Origin: Larix sibirica
Taxonomy: Eukaryota > Streptophyta > Pinopsida > Pinales > Pinaceae
Assembly: GCA_004151065.3 (NCBI GenBank)
Contig: NWUY0300027034.1
Coordinates: 13,084 to 26,525 of the forward strand
Direction of reading: 5' to 3'
DNA: 13,442 bases
Shown here: piece by piece, positions 1 through 8,801 of the stretch
How positions within the stretch are numbered: the first letter of the stretch is position 1
Layout: the number at the start of each line of letters is the position of its first letter
Notes under the pieces: generated by a model
The model's database searches: none
Seen by the model: only the letters and a program-made list of their open reading frames with translations
What the model was told of the DNA's origin: nothing
Made by a program: the position numbers and the translations under genes

Positions 1-807
1 ACACCTTAAATTTAAATGTTTGGTTCATGACCCCAAGCCGAGCCTTAAAATTAACCTTAAATAAACCAACATTAACCTCACTTGAGGACCAAAAGAATTT
101 GGTAGTTAGGTTAGGAAAATGGGGACATGCATCCAAATAATTCCCCTTTGTCACTTACATCTCAAACATAACAGTTGTCCAAAAAAGGATCCAAAATATT
201 CTTGTATTTATTGGCATGGTTGAAACTGATTTGTCGGGGGGCTCTCCTCTGGGAGGGCAAGTGGAAAGACTAGTTTCGAAGGTCAGGGTGGAATGTTGCT
301 CTCCACTCTGTATTGAATGACACCTACGTGTTGTCTATGGAATGAAGTAACGAGTAACCTTTTAGGACGTTCCTTGAACGAGGTAGCCCAATTTTCATTC
401 TTGCTAGGGATATTTTACCCAGGATCCCCTTCGGTAGGGGGAATCCCTTAGTCATATTTGATTTTCCATTTCGCTTTGTTTGATGGGACTTGAGACCCAC
501 ACAGAGGAAGATGATTTGAGAAGGCCTTCCATTTTATAGTTAGGTGGCTTCTTGCTCCCATACCTCATAGGTTAATGGGTTATTTTTCTTTTGATAGGTA
601 ATGTTGCTTGCTATCTTTCTGGTCATTTTTTTGTAGCTCACTTGCTATGACACATGGTTGAAATGGGTTTTTTTGAGCCTGTTTGTTGGCCTAATTTCCT
701 CTTTGTTGTACTATCCTCTTGCACACTCGGTTGGATTTGGAATTTTGAGCCTTTTTTCTTGATCATTGAGTTTATACCCATAGCACATTCTCGTCACCAT
801 AGCTCCT
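1..807. other. Non-coding stretch upstream of the gag relic
   Basis: No coding region is visible in this stretch. It is AT-rich at first, then more mixed between about 230 and 560. I found no clear primer-binding site (nothing close to TGGTATCAGAGC) and no LTR ends. It directly precedes the probable gag start at 808, so it may be the leader, and possibly part of an LTR, of that element. That is inference from position only. Confidence 0.4.
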
Positions 808-2863
808 ATGAGGTTCTCTCGTAGACTTCGGAGGAAATCTCCTTAGTCCAGTTTCTTCGATCACACATGTCAGACCCTAGTTTGATGCACTTCCTTGTAT
901 CTGGAACCTTTTCCCGAGGTACCTGAGTTCACTTTTGACTCCTTCAAGTTAGAGTCACCCGCACACTCACCTACACGTAGCCTTATGGCTGGAATGAATC
1001 TTGACCCATTTTTTGGAGGGATTATTGGTAGTGCGAGTGGCAGTGGCCCTATAGTCACCACCACAACCACTTTAGTTGTTGGTCCTACGAGAACCATTAT
1101 TCCCGGTATCATCGAACCTATTTCCACCATACATCTCACATGGTTACCGGGTCTATGCCCACTAGTAACGATCCCAACCCCATGACCATAGTCCATACAG
1201 TTACTGGATCTATTCCTGGGGGTAGCGGCTGCTCTATCACAATCACACCAACACCTATCATTGGTTCTATGATTCACGCCACCACCATCATTGGCCCTAC
1301 TGCCACTCCACCACCTAGTGGAGGTGGCTCCACGATTTCCTCGATGTCCAGCACCCATGTTGGCCCTACCATGTCATATCCCTAGACTAACCAATGATCC
1401 TCTTAGAGATAATCCTACATGGCCCCCAATGCCTACCAAACTCGCCTCATACATCCCTAAGTTTGAAGGGAAGTTTGGGGAAGACCCCTAGAACCATATT
1501 ATGCCCTTCCACTTATGGTGTTACTCTAACAACATAGTGAATGATTTCATTAGATTGTGGTTGTTTCAGTACACCCTTACACATGTCACGGCTAAGTTGT
1601 ATATTGAACTACCTCACATGGAACACTCCAACTTTGTGTCCTTGGATTCGACTTTCCTGTAGTTATTTCAGTTACCCCTTCGATACGATGAAGGAGTTGA
1701 TATTCTCTTGTCTTGCCTTCATAGTATCGCTACCCACATCATGGACCACATCCATGAGTGGCATCGACATCAAAGNTTTGGGTAAAATCAAGCTCGACGA
1801 TCAAATCTTCTTAGATTGGTTCCTCAAATCCCTAATTCCCCCGATCGCCAAGGACATAGCCTCTAAGAAACCATAATATGAGGAAGAATCAACCCTCAAG
1901 GCTCAACAATTCAAATTGATCTATGCATAGTCGAGCTACCTATACACCATTATTCCTGATGCCCCTCATGGAAACTCCTCTTGGAAAGAGGCCCACGGAG
2001 CATCCCATGCCACTGCTGGTGTTATTGGAACTATCGCATCATAATCTAGGTTGTATGCTCCCTTCACCTCTGTGGAAACTAACCTCGCATACATCAATGA
2101 CCCTAGTGTTGCGCAACCTTCGACGAGTTCCTTTCCTGCATAGGGTTATGGACCTTATCTATAACGTGCCTCATCCCAGTCAGGAGCAACACCCTCTTAT
2201 TTTCCTCCCACTCCACACGTCCATGGAACTTCCTACTCTAGATCCACATGTGGTGATTCCCCACAAGGATATGCAACCCCTCAAGTGCATATTGTTTATT
2301 ATTCTTATCCTAGCCAACTTGTGGCAACTCCAATGCCAAATCCGTCCCTCATTCCACCTTCGCCGTAAGGGAAATTTTATGCGCAACAGAACCTACCCAC
2401 TAAACCCACCCCCAATAACCAACAAAGGAAGAGTAAGCCTCAGAGAGGGCGTAACCAAGGAAACAATTAACATCAGGATGGGGGTGGGAAACCTCCACAA
2501 CCCCTTGAAAATAACAAATCTAATCATGCACCTTAGAACCCCAGTAAACAACCCAAGCAAGAAAATAACACGCAACTTCAGATCAATCACATGTGTTCCT
2601 TCTATGGTCTTTATGGCCATTATATGCATCACTTCCCCCACTTGGCTAGAGCTAAACACCTTTGGGTTAAGGTTAACCAACTCCAAAAGACTGCTGCCCC
2701 TCAAGCACAACCCAACCCCCCACCTCAGCCAAGTCAACAACCTATCATGTTGCATAATCCCTTTCCTACTCAAGGGTTCATTGCCGCACAACCCATGGTC
2801 TCGTACCTCACCACCATTGCTTCATTGAGTCAGCCCCTTATTCATGTGTTCAACACCTTTTGA
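808..2863 (+). pseudogene. gag: Decayed Ty3/gypsy-like gag (capsid-like region, linker, zinc knuckle)
   Basis: This is the remnant of a retrotransposon Gag, the structural protein that packages element RNA in cytoplasmic particles. A likely start is the ATG at 808, followed by an Arg-rich stretch (RRLRRK) and in-frame stops at 844 and 883. From 895 to 1385 the reading is rich in Thr, Pro, Ser, Gly and Ile and changes frame. The capsid-like part starts near 1453 (PKFEGKFGEDP) and runs through FHLWC, RYDEG and DHIHEWHRH to about 1774 in one frame. It continues from about 1777 in the next frame with LDDQIFLDWFLKSL and QQFKLIYA. The same frame then holds a Pro/Gln/Ser-rich linker, a basic patch (QQRKSKPQRGRNQ, near 2415-2455) and a defective zinc knuckle at 2594-2635, and ends at TGA 2861-2863. 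In-frame stops lie at 1489, 1660, 1874, 1928, 2042, 2141, 2162, 2366, 2468 and 2534. The protease relic follows at once, as expected for gag-pro. The family call rests on remembered similarity to plant gypsy-type Gag proteins; exact clade unknown. Confidence 0.72.
2594..2635 (+). other. Degenerate CCHC zinc knuckle of gag
   Basis: The frame reads C-S-F-Y-G-L-Y-G-H-Y-M-H-H-F, which has the exact C-x2-C-x4-H-x4-C spacing of a nucleocapsid knuckle. The second ligand is Tyr (TAT at 2603) and the fourth is Phe (TTC at 2633). Each is one base from a cysteine codon (TGT, TGC). Cys 2594 and His 2618 survive. As it stands the motif could not bind zinc normally. Confidence 0.65.
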
Positions 2864-3765
2864 TGTATTTGTCTGACATCAAACTTTATACCAGACACAA
2901 CCAATACGGTTCAGTTAGCGAAACCATCCCCACAGATAAAGTTGTTGCATCTACCCCTATGGACCAGTCTTTGCTCCTACTTCCACCACCGACTGATGGG
3001 GCTCCCAATGTCCCAAAATTTCCTTTGCGTCACTTTGCGGATAATCCCAATGATCGAGCGGTGCTTAACTATAGCATTGTAGACGATTTGGCCCAATCAC
3101 CCACCGCTATGTCGAACTTGGAGGTTCTCAGGAATTTCCCCATGCAACACAAAGCCTTACTGTCTGCTTTAGGTTCCATAGACCCATCCAATTCATGTTT
3201 GATCACTTTTGACTTGGATCAATCCGAACCCTGCATGCCTTCGTCTTCCACATTCTAGATTTTGTGTCAATCCAGAACCTCATTATCCATCGATGTATCG
3301 TCGATGAAGGCGCCTCCACTTGCATTATGCCAACCTTTATTTGGAATAATCTCAGGTCACCTCCCTTTAACCCCCTACTACTAAGTTATCTGACTATGAT
3401 GGTCGTGCTGCCCAACCCCTGGGACTTCTTCTGAATGTTGTCACCAAAATTCCCAAATTGATTACAACCTCCTGCTTAGTTGTAGCTATATGTATGCCAT
3501 GAAATTGGTTTCTTCATCAATTTTTTGAATTATGATGTTCCCTCATGAAGGGAGGATCGTCAAGATCAACCAGATGACTTACTACGATCCCAAGGGATCG
3601 ACTACTCCTGAAAATTTCCTCCCCACCATTAACATCTCTATTGACAGTGTCTCCATCCCCTTTCTTTCTATTGTTGGGCCAGGAGTCTTTTGTGACACCA
3701 TGTTCACTAGTACTTTCGATATTTTTCCCCCGCCCCCTCCGACCGTTGAGATATCGGACTTGTGA
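2860..3765 (+). pseudogene. Decayed retropepsin (protease) region of the gypsy-like element
   Basis: Retropepsins are aspartic proteases that cut Gag-Pol polyproteins. An open stretch at 2860-3255 includes PPPTDGAPNVPKFP, SPTAMSNLEVL and LLSALGSIDPSN, and ends at TAG 3256. The coding signal then moves to the third frame near 3260-3270. There IIHRCIVDEGASTCIMP carries the expected catalytic loop near 3306-3320 (D-E-G-A-S rather than the usual D-S/T-G). It moves again near 3375-3390 (DYDGRAAQPLGLLLN) and near 3450 (DYNLLLSCSYMYAMK). A TGA at 3526 interrupts it just before MMFPHEGRIVKI. The last piece runs to TGA 3763. Order and spacing after gag fit a gag-pro polyprotein. It is clearly non-functional, with at least three frame changes and two internal stops. 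The protease call rests on the active-site-like loop plus context; I am fairly sure of it, less sure of the exact edges. Confidence 0.62.
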
Positions 3766-4360
3766 ACCATTTTTTCAGGTAAACCTCCAATCCCATTGCA
3801 ACCACACTCGCAACCTCAACACCCACCACAAACTCAATCGCAACTGACATTAGTACCTAGCATGCTAGGAGCTATGCCTAACCATACGATCTTGTTCTTG
3901 TTTCCTTCGTCGAACAACGTGAGCACACCAATGATGGATGCTCTAAGCCTTTTTGGATTGACGTTAGGTATTCCCGTGTGGTATCTACAACCTTCCCATG
4001 TGGTATCTACATGCACCTAGCCCAACCCCAACCCCACAAGTTGTATTAAAACCAGTCCAATTGATTAAGACTTCCCAACACGTGCCTCCTAGTGTGTCCA
4101 ATGCAATACCCCCAACCCCCTCTCCCCCACCAAATAAGAAATATGGGGGAAATACCTTAGATCCAACCACGATGGAAACAAAAAATAAAGTTGTGACACT
4201 ACATCCCCGAGCTACGACACGAGCACCTCTGCCTTATGCTTTATGTTATGTTTTGGGTCACGCCACCCATAATTGTCCAGAATTTCCCATCCAACATACT
4301 CACATGTAGACACTGGATGATGGTGAAGACATTCCAGTGGTCCACAAAAACCAAAGAAAA
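3766..4360 (+). pseudogene. Proline-rich remnant with a second CCHC-like motif
   Basis: After the protease relic the sequence stays rich in Pro, Thr, Gln and Ser codons but shifts frame repeatedly. The best stretch is 3998-4309. It contains SPTPTPQVVLKP and PPTPSPPPNKK, then a knuckle-like motif in which Tyr 4235, Cys 4244, His 4259 and Cys 4274 occupy the four ligand positions (first Cys replaced by Tyr, TAT for TGT). An in-frame TAG follows at 4307. The coding-like signal runs on through DDGEDIPVV to about 4360. No reverse transcriptase, RNase H or integrase motif follows. It could be the continuation of the same element or a piece of a different gag joined here; the sequence alone does not decide. 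Confidence 0.45.
3971..4014 (+). repeat. 22-bp tandem duplication
   Basis: Two adjacent 22-base units, 3971-3992 and 3993-4014, match at 19 of 22 positions and share the core GTGGTATCTACA. Because 22 is not a multiple of three, the duplication itself shifts the reading frame of the surrounding Pro-rich region. Confidence 0.85.
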
Positions 4361-4378
4361 AATACTATGATTCCAATA

Positions 4379-5334
4379 TGATCTATAAAATTTTGTGGAT
4401 AATCCATTGGATCAGTTCATCACAACATATCTTACAACATAGTTCATTGAGTTAATTTAATTCCACAAATACTGAATATAATAGAATTGAAAGAGAAATA
4501 ACTAGAGAAAATAAGTACACAATCCACACAATAACACAAGATATACCCTAGGAAAACCCACTTGGGGAAAAACCCAACCACAANCCTTGCTCTTCATATC
4601 AAAATCCAAATACAAAGGAAATGGCACTCTCTATGAAGTTATCTATGACTCTGCGGCCATAATGGAATCTACAAGCTCTCTTATATCCTTTGTTCTACTG
4701 TATTATCTACTCCTATGTTGTTTTCTTGGATATGGAACAAGACAATAACATCGAAAGTATGGAACCCCTTCTTCTCCTAACGGTATGGTATTTAACATAG
4801 CCCGATAGCCATCTAGGGTTAATTTTAGGGTTTTTGCATGCCCCAACTCCTAATTAGGGATAGGGTGGACCTTCTAGAATTTTCTTTAAATTCCACACAT
4901 GAATAGCTCCACAAGTGTGAGAAATGAGAGCTAACATGGAATCCACTCAGTGCCATGGTGGTCAAATAGGTAGGTCAACTTGTAGTAGGCATAACTCTTC
5001 ATACAAACTCTGATTGAGGTGATTCTTGAACTGTTGGAAAGGTGTTGGTATGTAGCATGTAAAATTTTATTCTAGTTGTTTTTTGTCAAAAAATGATGTT
5101 TAGGCCCTCAAAATGGACTCGAAATGTTTCATATGGTTTTTTGACCCCAAATCTGAAAAGTGAGAGCTACCCCTAAAATGGCCTTACAAGCTAATTCAAC
5201 CAATATTCTGACCACAAAAGCTCCAAATAGGTGACAAAATATATATTGATCCATTTCAGATCAACAAGTCTCTCCCCAATTGAGAGCATGGATTTGACTA
5301 GGTACCTAATGTATAGAAACCAGATAAATTAACA
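4379..5334 (-). repeat. LTR-like block, probably a minus-sense LTR
   Basis: No coding signal is present. On the minus strand the part near 4540-4590 reads as a GGGTTTTTCC / GGGTTTTCC tract. Plant LTRs often carry such a tract in the R/U5 region, and TATA-like sequences lie upstream of it in that orientation (near 4676-4692 and 4786-4800). On the minus strand the right edge would begin TGTTAATTTATC at 5334. The left edge would end in CA at 4379, followed three bases later by TGGAATCATAGT (4375-4364), which matches 9 of 12 positions of the initiator-Met tRNA site TGGTATCAGAGC. No matching 5-bp target duplication flanks these edges, so both are tentative. The inner part, 4813-5256, has a diverged inverted copy at 13013-13439. 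It separates the gypsy remnant from the LINE remnant. Confidence 0.42.
4813..5256 (+). repeat. Left arm of a diverged inverted repeat
   Basis: This arm matches the reverse complement of 13013-13439 with blocks in order. TTTTAGGGTTTTTGCATGCC is at 4823-4842 and 13409-13428; CCTTCTAGAATTTTCTT at 4870-4886 and 13362-13378; CCATGGTGGTCAA at 4953-4965 and 13283-13295; TAGGTCAACTTG at 4971-4982 and 13266-13277; TATATATTGATCCATTT at 5240-5256 and 13013-13029. Similar spacing in both arms (417 against 399 bases from the first block to the last) rules out chance. Sequence between the blocks is diverged. Confidence 0.9.
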
Positions 5335-5336
5335 TG

Positions 5337-6038
5337 GGAGACAAGACACTTCCTAAGATTGCTTCATACTATAGTCAAAACCACCGTCGACTTAAGTGAG
5401 GTTGGAAAAAATATGCCAAGTCTTGGATAAATCATTGGGGAGTCAAGGAATAGGTCACTCTACATAATAGAGATCATATTAAAAGTAGTATTACTTCTAA
5501 ATTTAAGGTAAAGATGTGGTGCGATAAAGAGTTGGAGGATAAGAGAAAATTAAGATATTATAAGAAGGTGATCAACCCTAATCAAGAAGACCAAAAGTAT
5601 ATCTATGTTTTAAATGGCGTAAAGAATGAAATCATCATTGCTAAAATAATAACAAACTCTCATGAACTCCATAGTTAAATAGGGAACTGGACAATTCGTA
5701 AAACGTCGTGGGATGAAAGAATCTGTCATCTTTGGGACACAAAGAGGGTTGAAGACGAAAATCACTTCCTCATAGAGTGTCCTGCATACACAGACATTAG
5801 AGTAAAATTTAAAAACATTTTATACAATATTGACTTGCCTAACCTTTTAACTCATCATAACTATGGTGATTTAAGAATGCGATTGGGTACACTACTTACC
5901 CACAATCATTCGCTACTTCTTCAAATCTACAAATCTAAAGGATATTTCTTTGTGCTTCAAACTCGAATAGTTATCAAAAACTCGTGCTCTTTGATATTCT
6001 TCCTAAACTCTGATACGAATCTGATGGAATGGAGGTAG
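5337..6038 (+). pseudogene. 3' part of a LINE (non-LTR retrotransposon) ORF2
   Basis: One continuous frame from about 5337 to 6038 reads like the C-terminal part of a plant LINE ORF2, downstream of the reverse transcriptase. It has GWKKYAKSW, MWCDKELEDKRKLRYYK, NSHELHS, WDERICHLW and then EDENHFLIECPAY. The last two form the usual C-x2-C ... H-x4-C type zinc motif of such proteins, with Cys 5724, His 5763 and Cys 5778 kept and the second Cys changed to Trp (TGG at 5733). Stops fall at 5397, 5451 and 5676; I see no frameshift. The last 120 codons, 5679-6038, are open, and the final 30 or so look unlike protein. Endonuclease and reverse transcriptase domains are absent, as in a 5'-truncated or interrupted LINE. 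No poly(A) tail is evident. The family call is from remembered similarity; the exact clade is not assigned. Confidence 0.72.
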
Positions 6039-7662
6039 ATATATGAAAATAAAGAAGTTATACCAAATGAGTTGTGGCTTTGCAAAATTTATTCATGAAC
6101 TTGGAAGATCTGCTTGATCAAATATAATGGACCTAAAGGAATGTATTTAAATACTTATGTCATGCAAATAACTTATACTATGCATGCTAACTAACTGAAC
6201 TATAACTATCTAAGTAGACTACTAATAATAGAACTGAACTTCTAACTACATGAATAGCGGGATTTAATTATAGTTTCTAATAAATACTTCTAAGAAAAAT
6301 AGAGGGGAGCTCAATAGATAGGAACAACATTGAGTCGAGCTTGATATGATAGAAAGTATCCATAGGCATTGGAGGTATTTTTTGGTATCCCTGTATGTTT
6401 ATCTGCATATCAATTTTGTGCCTTTGATTAAGTTGGTTGTGGAAATGAACTTGTTAATTCAATCTAATCTTTTTTTTAATCAAATGTTTTGCGTACCTCA
6501 TCATCATTGCAGTCCCATTATAATATTTCAATACTACCATTGCTAGAAATATAAATTTGTTTCTTTTTGGTTTCCACAATCCCTATAGGACATGAATTAA
6601 CATGCCTTTTCTTTAGAGGAACTAAAACTAAAGAAGGCAATAGATTCATTGGTTGGAAATAAAGAAATACCAGATAGCCTAAAGTATCTCATAATTGTTG
6701 TGGTATATTATTCTCAATTTCTCAATAGTCGGGGCCTATGCATTGCAATGTGACTCTCTCTCGTCATTGAAACTCTCATCGTTGAAGGGTCTCCCATGGG
6801 GACATGACTCAGTAGATTTGGAGAAATTCAACTCCGATTTTGTTCATGTTTGTTCAGTTAGACTATCATCTCTTAATTTTACTCTCTCAAGCGACTTTGA
6901 ACAACTGTGTCAAATATCTATCCCCCTTGTAGTTGCAACTATTTCCCAATCATATTTTTTAGGTATGGAAACTATGTTTTTAAACCTTTATGTTTTCACA
7001 TATTCCCTATCCAAAAGTATTTGTTGGTCGATGAAGGTATTGGGGGTCACAAATGTTAGAAATAAAAAGAATTTGGGATAGATTTTCTGTATGAAAATGA
7101 TTGGCTTTACATTATCTTATAAAAACCTACAAAACCATCTAGGAAAGAATATATGAAGAATAAATAATAGAAATATTACAAGGATTCCAAAATTTATATC
7201 AATCTTCAATCTTCTTGGCTTGGAGAAAGAACACACTCAATAATACTTTGTCATTTTAAACATTGTGACTATTGGTATTCTCGCTGGTTTGTGAATAGAA
7301 ATCTACAACCATATGTCGTTATTATACCTAATTGTGGCATCACAACAACACCGAGATAATTGGAGAATCATCAATCACCAAAGGACTCAAAGGTAAAGTA
7401 TACATTTTATGAAGATCAATTCAACTTCAACACCAACATAAAATTGTTACTTGCAAATAGTCATTTTTGTAAGATTTCTTGTATTTTGGCACTTGCAATA
7501 GTTTTTTGTAGTGTCAAATCAAAACTAAGTTGAATTATATTAGGTGCATTCTTGGTAGAAACCAACACCCTTCATTTCTTGAGTTGATATTTCAATTATT
7601 GAGTCTTATTATTAAAGGGTGGAGATGCAAGAAGCCATTTGAGGTCTCAATCAATCTTTCAA
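6039..7662. other. Unassigned AT-rich stretch
   Basis: No recognisable gene or RNA. The longest open frame (6695-7081, 128 codons, plus strand) has no motif I know. It is Ser/Leu-rich and may be chance. Another short open frame at 6346-6546 is hydrophobic and has no support. Around 7330-7370 the sequence has a loose look of a retroelement leader before the gag-like start at 7663, but I could not fix an LTR edge or a primer-binding site. Confidence 0.4.
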
Positions 7663-7850
7663 ATGGCTCGAACTGAAGAATTATTAGATTTACTAAACAC
7701 TATAATACTCACCACTATTGGAACATAATCAAAATCAACAAAGAAACTCTCCAATTTGTGCTAACTTGTTTAAGTGATTCACAAGCCAAGGTAGAACTTC
7801 TTCAAGCTCAATAACAAATCCAACTTGATGGAATGCAATGAGGGAATTTT
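7663..7850 (+). pseudogene. Possible retroelement gag N-terminus, heavily decayed
   Basis: An ATG at 7663 opens with M-A-R-T-E-E-L-L-D-L-L-N, a short acidic/leucine start that reminds me of some plant gypsy-type Gag N-termini. After about 20 codons the frame breaks at a TAA. Gln-rich pieces continue in other frames (EHNQNQQRNS near 7722; DSQAKVELLQAQ near 7777, followed by TAA). The Gln/Glu/Leu pattern could be a coiled coil. The evidence is short and I hold the call loosely; chance similarity is possible. Confidence 0.28.
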
Positions 7851-8159
7851 CATTCTGAACTAGTTTGTGTTCATAATAGCCCTCTTTTTGAGTTCGATAA
7901 TGATTCCTATAAACTATCAGCACATTATCAACTCAACAAAACAAAGTCATATGCAGAAGATAAATCCTGTCGTGAACATGTCCAACGTAATCTTTCCAAC
8001 ACCATCATTAGACCATGGGAAGAAATCAGGAACAACAAACACAGACTCAAGTAATAGATATAATAAGGAACTGACCTTTCATATTCCATATTATTCTAGA
8101 CCAATCTAGTTTCAAATTTAGATTCCTTCAATAAGATTCATCTTCAACCTATTCTAGTT

Positions 8160-8231
8160 CAACATCAATGCCAACATTATCATCGAAATGGCCACATTGC
8201 ATTGAAGCATAATCATTCTTTAGATAGATGT
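8160..8231 (+). pseudogene. Possible Ty1/copia-type zinc knuckle trace
   Basis: The frame starting at 8160 reads C-Q-H-Y-H-R-N-G-H-I-A-L-K-H-N-H-S-L-D. This resembles the copia Gag knuckle form C-Q-x-C-x4-H-x-A-L-x-C-x-H-R-F-D. Cys 8169 and His 8193 are kept. The second and fourth ligands are Tyr (8178) and His (8208), each one base from Cys. Flanking frames are broken and I find no protease or integrase. This is a weak call, based on one short motif. Confidence 0.33.
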
Positions 8232-8607
8232 TCAAAACTAAAGAAACCTACAAGATTAAATATTCACTATGGATGAAACAATTCTTGGCAATGGTCATCA
8301 ACATCCAAGAATATATATCAATCATATAGAAGAATCTAGTCTTGAGTAATGACACATCTTATAGTAGAAATACGTCTTGCTTCTCCCCATGTACCTAATA
8401 GGGGGAATATCATGGATTGATATCCAGGATTTAAGTTTCAAATCCCTATCACTCAAATATATTTCTTAGTAAGAAAGCATCTTCATTGTGGGAACAAGAA
8501 ATCCCGTGTCATTTCCAAAAGCATAGCCAATAGCCAGAGGCAAAGTGAGAGTCAGAGCTATAGCTAGAATACATAGATAGATCCATGTTATAGAGCATCC
8601 ATTTTCT

Positions 8608-8797
8608 TGTGTTCGTCCTAAAAAAACACTTGCTTTATGGTCATCCTAAAACCACCATTTAGTACAAGGAATTAGCTTTTGCTAACCAAGTTTGTGTTCA
8701 TCCTAAACCAACATATACACTTGGTTTGTGGTCATCCTAAAACCACCCATTTAGTAGAAGACATCAACTTTTGCTAACCATATTTATGGTCATCCTA
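8608..8797 (+). repeat. Tandem repeat of about 85-90 bp, two units and a partial third
   Basis: Unit 1 is 8608-8692, unit 2 is 8693-8782, and a partial third unit begins at 8783 and stops at the ambiguous bases 8800-8801. Both full units share GTTC(A/G)TCCTAAA near the start, GTCATCCTAAAACCACC in the middle, ATTTAGTA, and TTTTGCTAACCA at the end. The short core TCCTAAA occurs five times because each unit contains it twice. The ambiguous bases may mark where a longer array was hard to read. Confidence 0.85.
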
Positions 8798-8801
8798 AAN
8801 N

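Noticed and set aside
870-1358. 162-codon open frame on the minus strand
   Set aside because: It lies opposite the Thr/Pro-rich gag N-terminal region and is a low-complexity shadow; the plus strand has the coherent continuation into gag.
2393-2791. 132-codon minus-strand open frame
   Set aside because: It is antisense to the gag linker and zinc knuckle, which read coherently on the plus strand.
1923-2828. 301-codon open frame on the plus strand, the longest in the window
   Set aside because: It is one base out of phase with the frame that carries the gag linker and knuckle. Its openness follows from the C-rich, stop-poor composition, and it shows no motif.
4019-4040. CCCAACCCCAACCCC as a telomere-like repeat
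   Set aside because: It is only about two units and not the plant telomere sequence (CCCTAAA). It fits the Pro-rich coding relic.
4813-4835. CTAGGGTTAATTTTAGGGTTTT as interstitial telomere repeats
   Set aside because: Irregular spacing with no TTTAGGG array. It is part of the inverted repeat.
6695-7081. 128-codon plus-strand open frame as a gene
   Set aside because: No recognisable domain, no supporting neighbours, and an AT-rich setting where such a frame can occur by chance. It is mentioned only within the unassigned stretch.
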